Assembly: GCF_040833985.1 (NCBI RefSeq)
Contig: NZ_CP162141.1
Coordinates: 1-64,000 of the forward strand
Reading direction: 5' to 3'
Source: Leptospira sp. WS4.C2
GTDB lineage: Bacteria; Spirochaetota; Leptospiria; Leptospirales; Leptospiraceae
DNA length: 64,000 nt
Below the pieces are notes generated by a model, which worked only from the letters and a program-made list of their open reading frames with translations, had not been told where the DNA came from and searched no databases. The position numbers and the translations under genes were made by a program. This document shows, piece by piece, positions 63,732 to 64,000 of the stretch (position 1 is the first letter of the stretch; the number at the start of each line of letters is the position of its first letter).

Positions 63732-64000
63732 AATCAAAGATTATTAGAATTATATTAGTTTTTCTTTCCTTCTCTCTATTCTTTTCCTATTGTTCTGGCT
63801 CAGATAAAAAGTCAGAAGATCCATTAAAGAATACAAAAAAATTAGCAATTGAAGGGCACTCTTCTCTTTATTACCAAGGTGCGCTACCGGTCAAAGGAAC
63901 TAGCATAAAGTTTATTCCTCCCTATCACGAATCTACTGTATTTGTGATGGGGCAAAGGTTTGGTTTTGCAGGAGATGAATTTTCTCGTTCAGTTTTAAAG
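63728..64000 (+). CDS. Lipoprotein, 5' part only (cut by window end)
   Basis: An open frame of 91 codons running off the end. It starts with ATG 63728, overlapping the previous stop, and encodes a signal peptide MKSKIIRIILVFLSFSLFFSYC with lipobox FSYC, then a Ser/Lys-rich linker and SSLYYQGALPVKGTSIKFIPPYHESTVFVMGQRFGF. Function unknown; the overlap suggests it works with the preceding lipoprotein. Confidence 0.75.
   Translation, partial: MKSKIIRIILVFLSFSLFFSYCSGSDKKSEDPLKNTKKLAIEGHSSLYYQGALPVKGTSIKFIPPYHESTVFVMGQRFGFAGDEFSRSVLK

Noticed and set aside
1..64000. CRISPR array or cas genes
   Set aside because: No regularly spaced direct repeats and no Cas-like proteins were found.

Overview
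The window is low-GC DNA with spirochaete character, and I infer a saprophyte-clade Leptospira. The supporting signs are many lipoproteins with loose Leptospira-type lipoboxes (LLAC, FFMNC, LFLQC, FVSC), several multi-TM signalling proteins, a HmuY-type haem lipoprotein, OpgG/OpgH, and recBCD lying next to a plasmid-type par/rep locus. In Leptospira biflexa, recBCD is carried on the small replicon p74 instead of the main chromosome. A ParA/ParB pair with two perfect parS-like palindromes and two paralogous winged-helix Rep-like genes suggests that this window is most of a p74-like secondary replicon. That assignment is inference; the genes themselves are visible.

Layout. 0-10.4 kb: the end of a GGDEF protein, SrkA-like kinase, SpoU methyltransferase, a reductase/TetR divergent pair with a tandem operator, a membrane PAS histidine kinase, an ABC (MacB/LolD-type) exporter with its HlyD-like adaptor, a DUF167 protein and a small membrane protein. 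10.7-16.1 kb: an ammonium transporter fused to an adenylate cyclase, a HipBA toxin-antitoxin pair and a complete IS481-family element. 16.2-20.7 kb: a three-gene envelope operon (SH3/discoidin-like lipoprotein, SH3/beta-propeller protein, class A PBP). 21.5-25.8 kb: an unrecognised two-gene operon with a SUKH-like giant protein. 25.9-28.9 kb: a membrane AraC regulator and an S15-like hydrolase lipoprotein. 29.1-38.4 kb: recC-recB-recD and a nucleoside deoxyribosyltransferase-like gene. 38.4-46.2 kb: a full haem acquisition locus (receptor, HmuY-like lipoprotein, second lipoprotein; divergently HmuT-U-V-S joined by ATGA overlaps). 46.2-52.4 kb: two membrane signalling proteins, small metabolic proteins, and two TetR regulators around a thioesterase. 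52.4-56.6 kb: the replication/partition region. 56.6-64 kb: a lipoprotein, a YheT-like hydrolase, opgG-(orfX)-opgH for osmoregulated periplasmic glucans, and two further lipoproteins, the last cut by the window end.

How it works together: most of the content is envelope, nutrient uptake and signalling, with an essential-looking DNA repair set (recBCD) that would make the replicon hard to lose, backed by ParABS and possibly HipBA. Points most worth checking are the paired parS sites and duplicated Rep-like genes, the three-copy hairpin repeat with covarying stems, the tandem TetR operators, the putative N-terminal piece split from OpgH, the Amt-cyclase fusion, and the SUKH-like two-gene operon with a 26-bp palindrome upstream. 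No rRNA, tRNA or CRISPR array was found.
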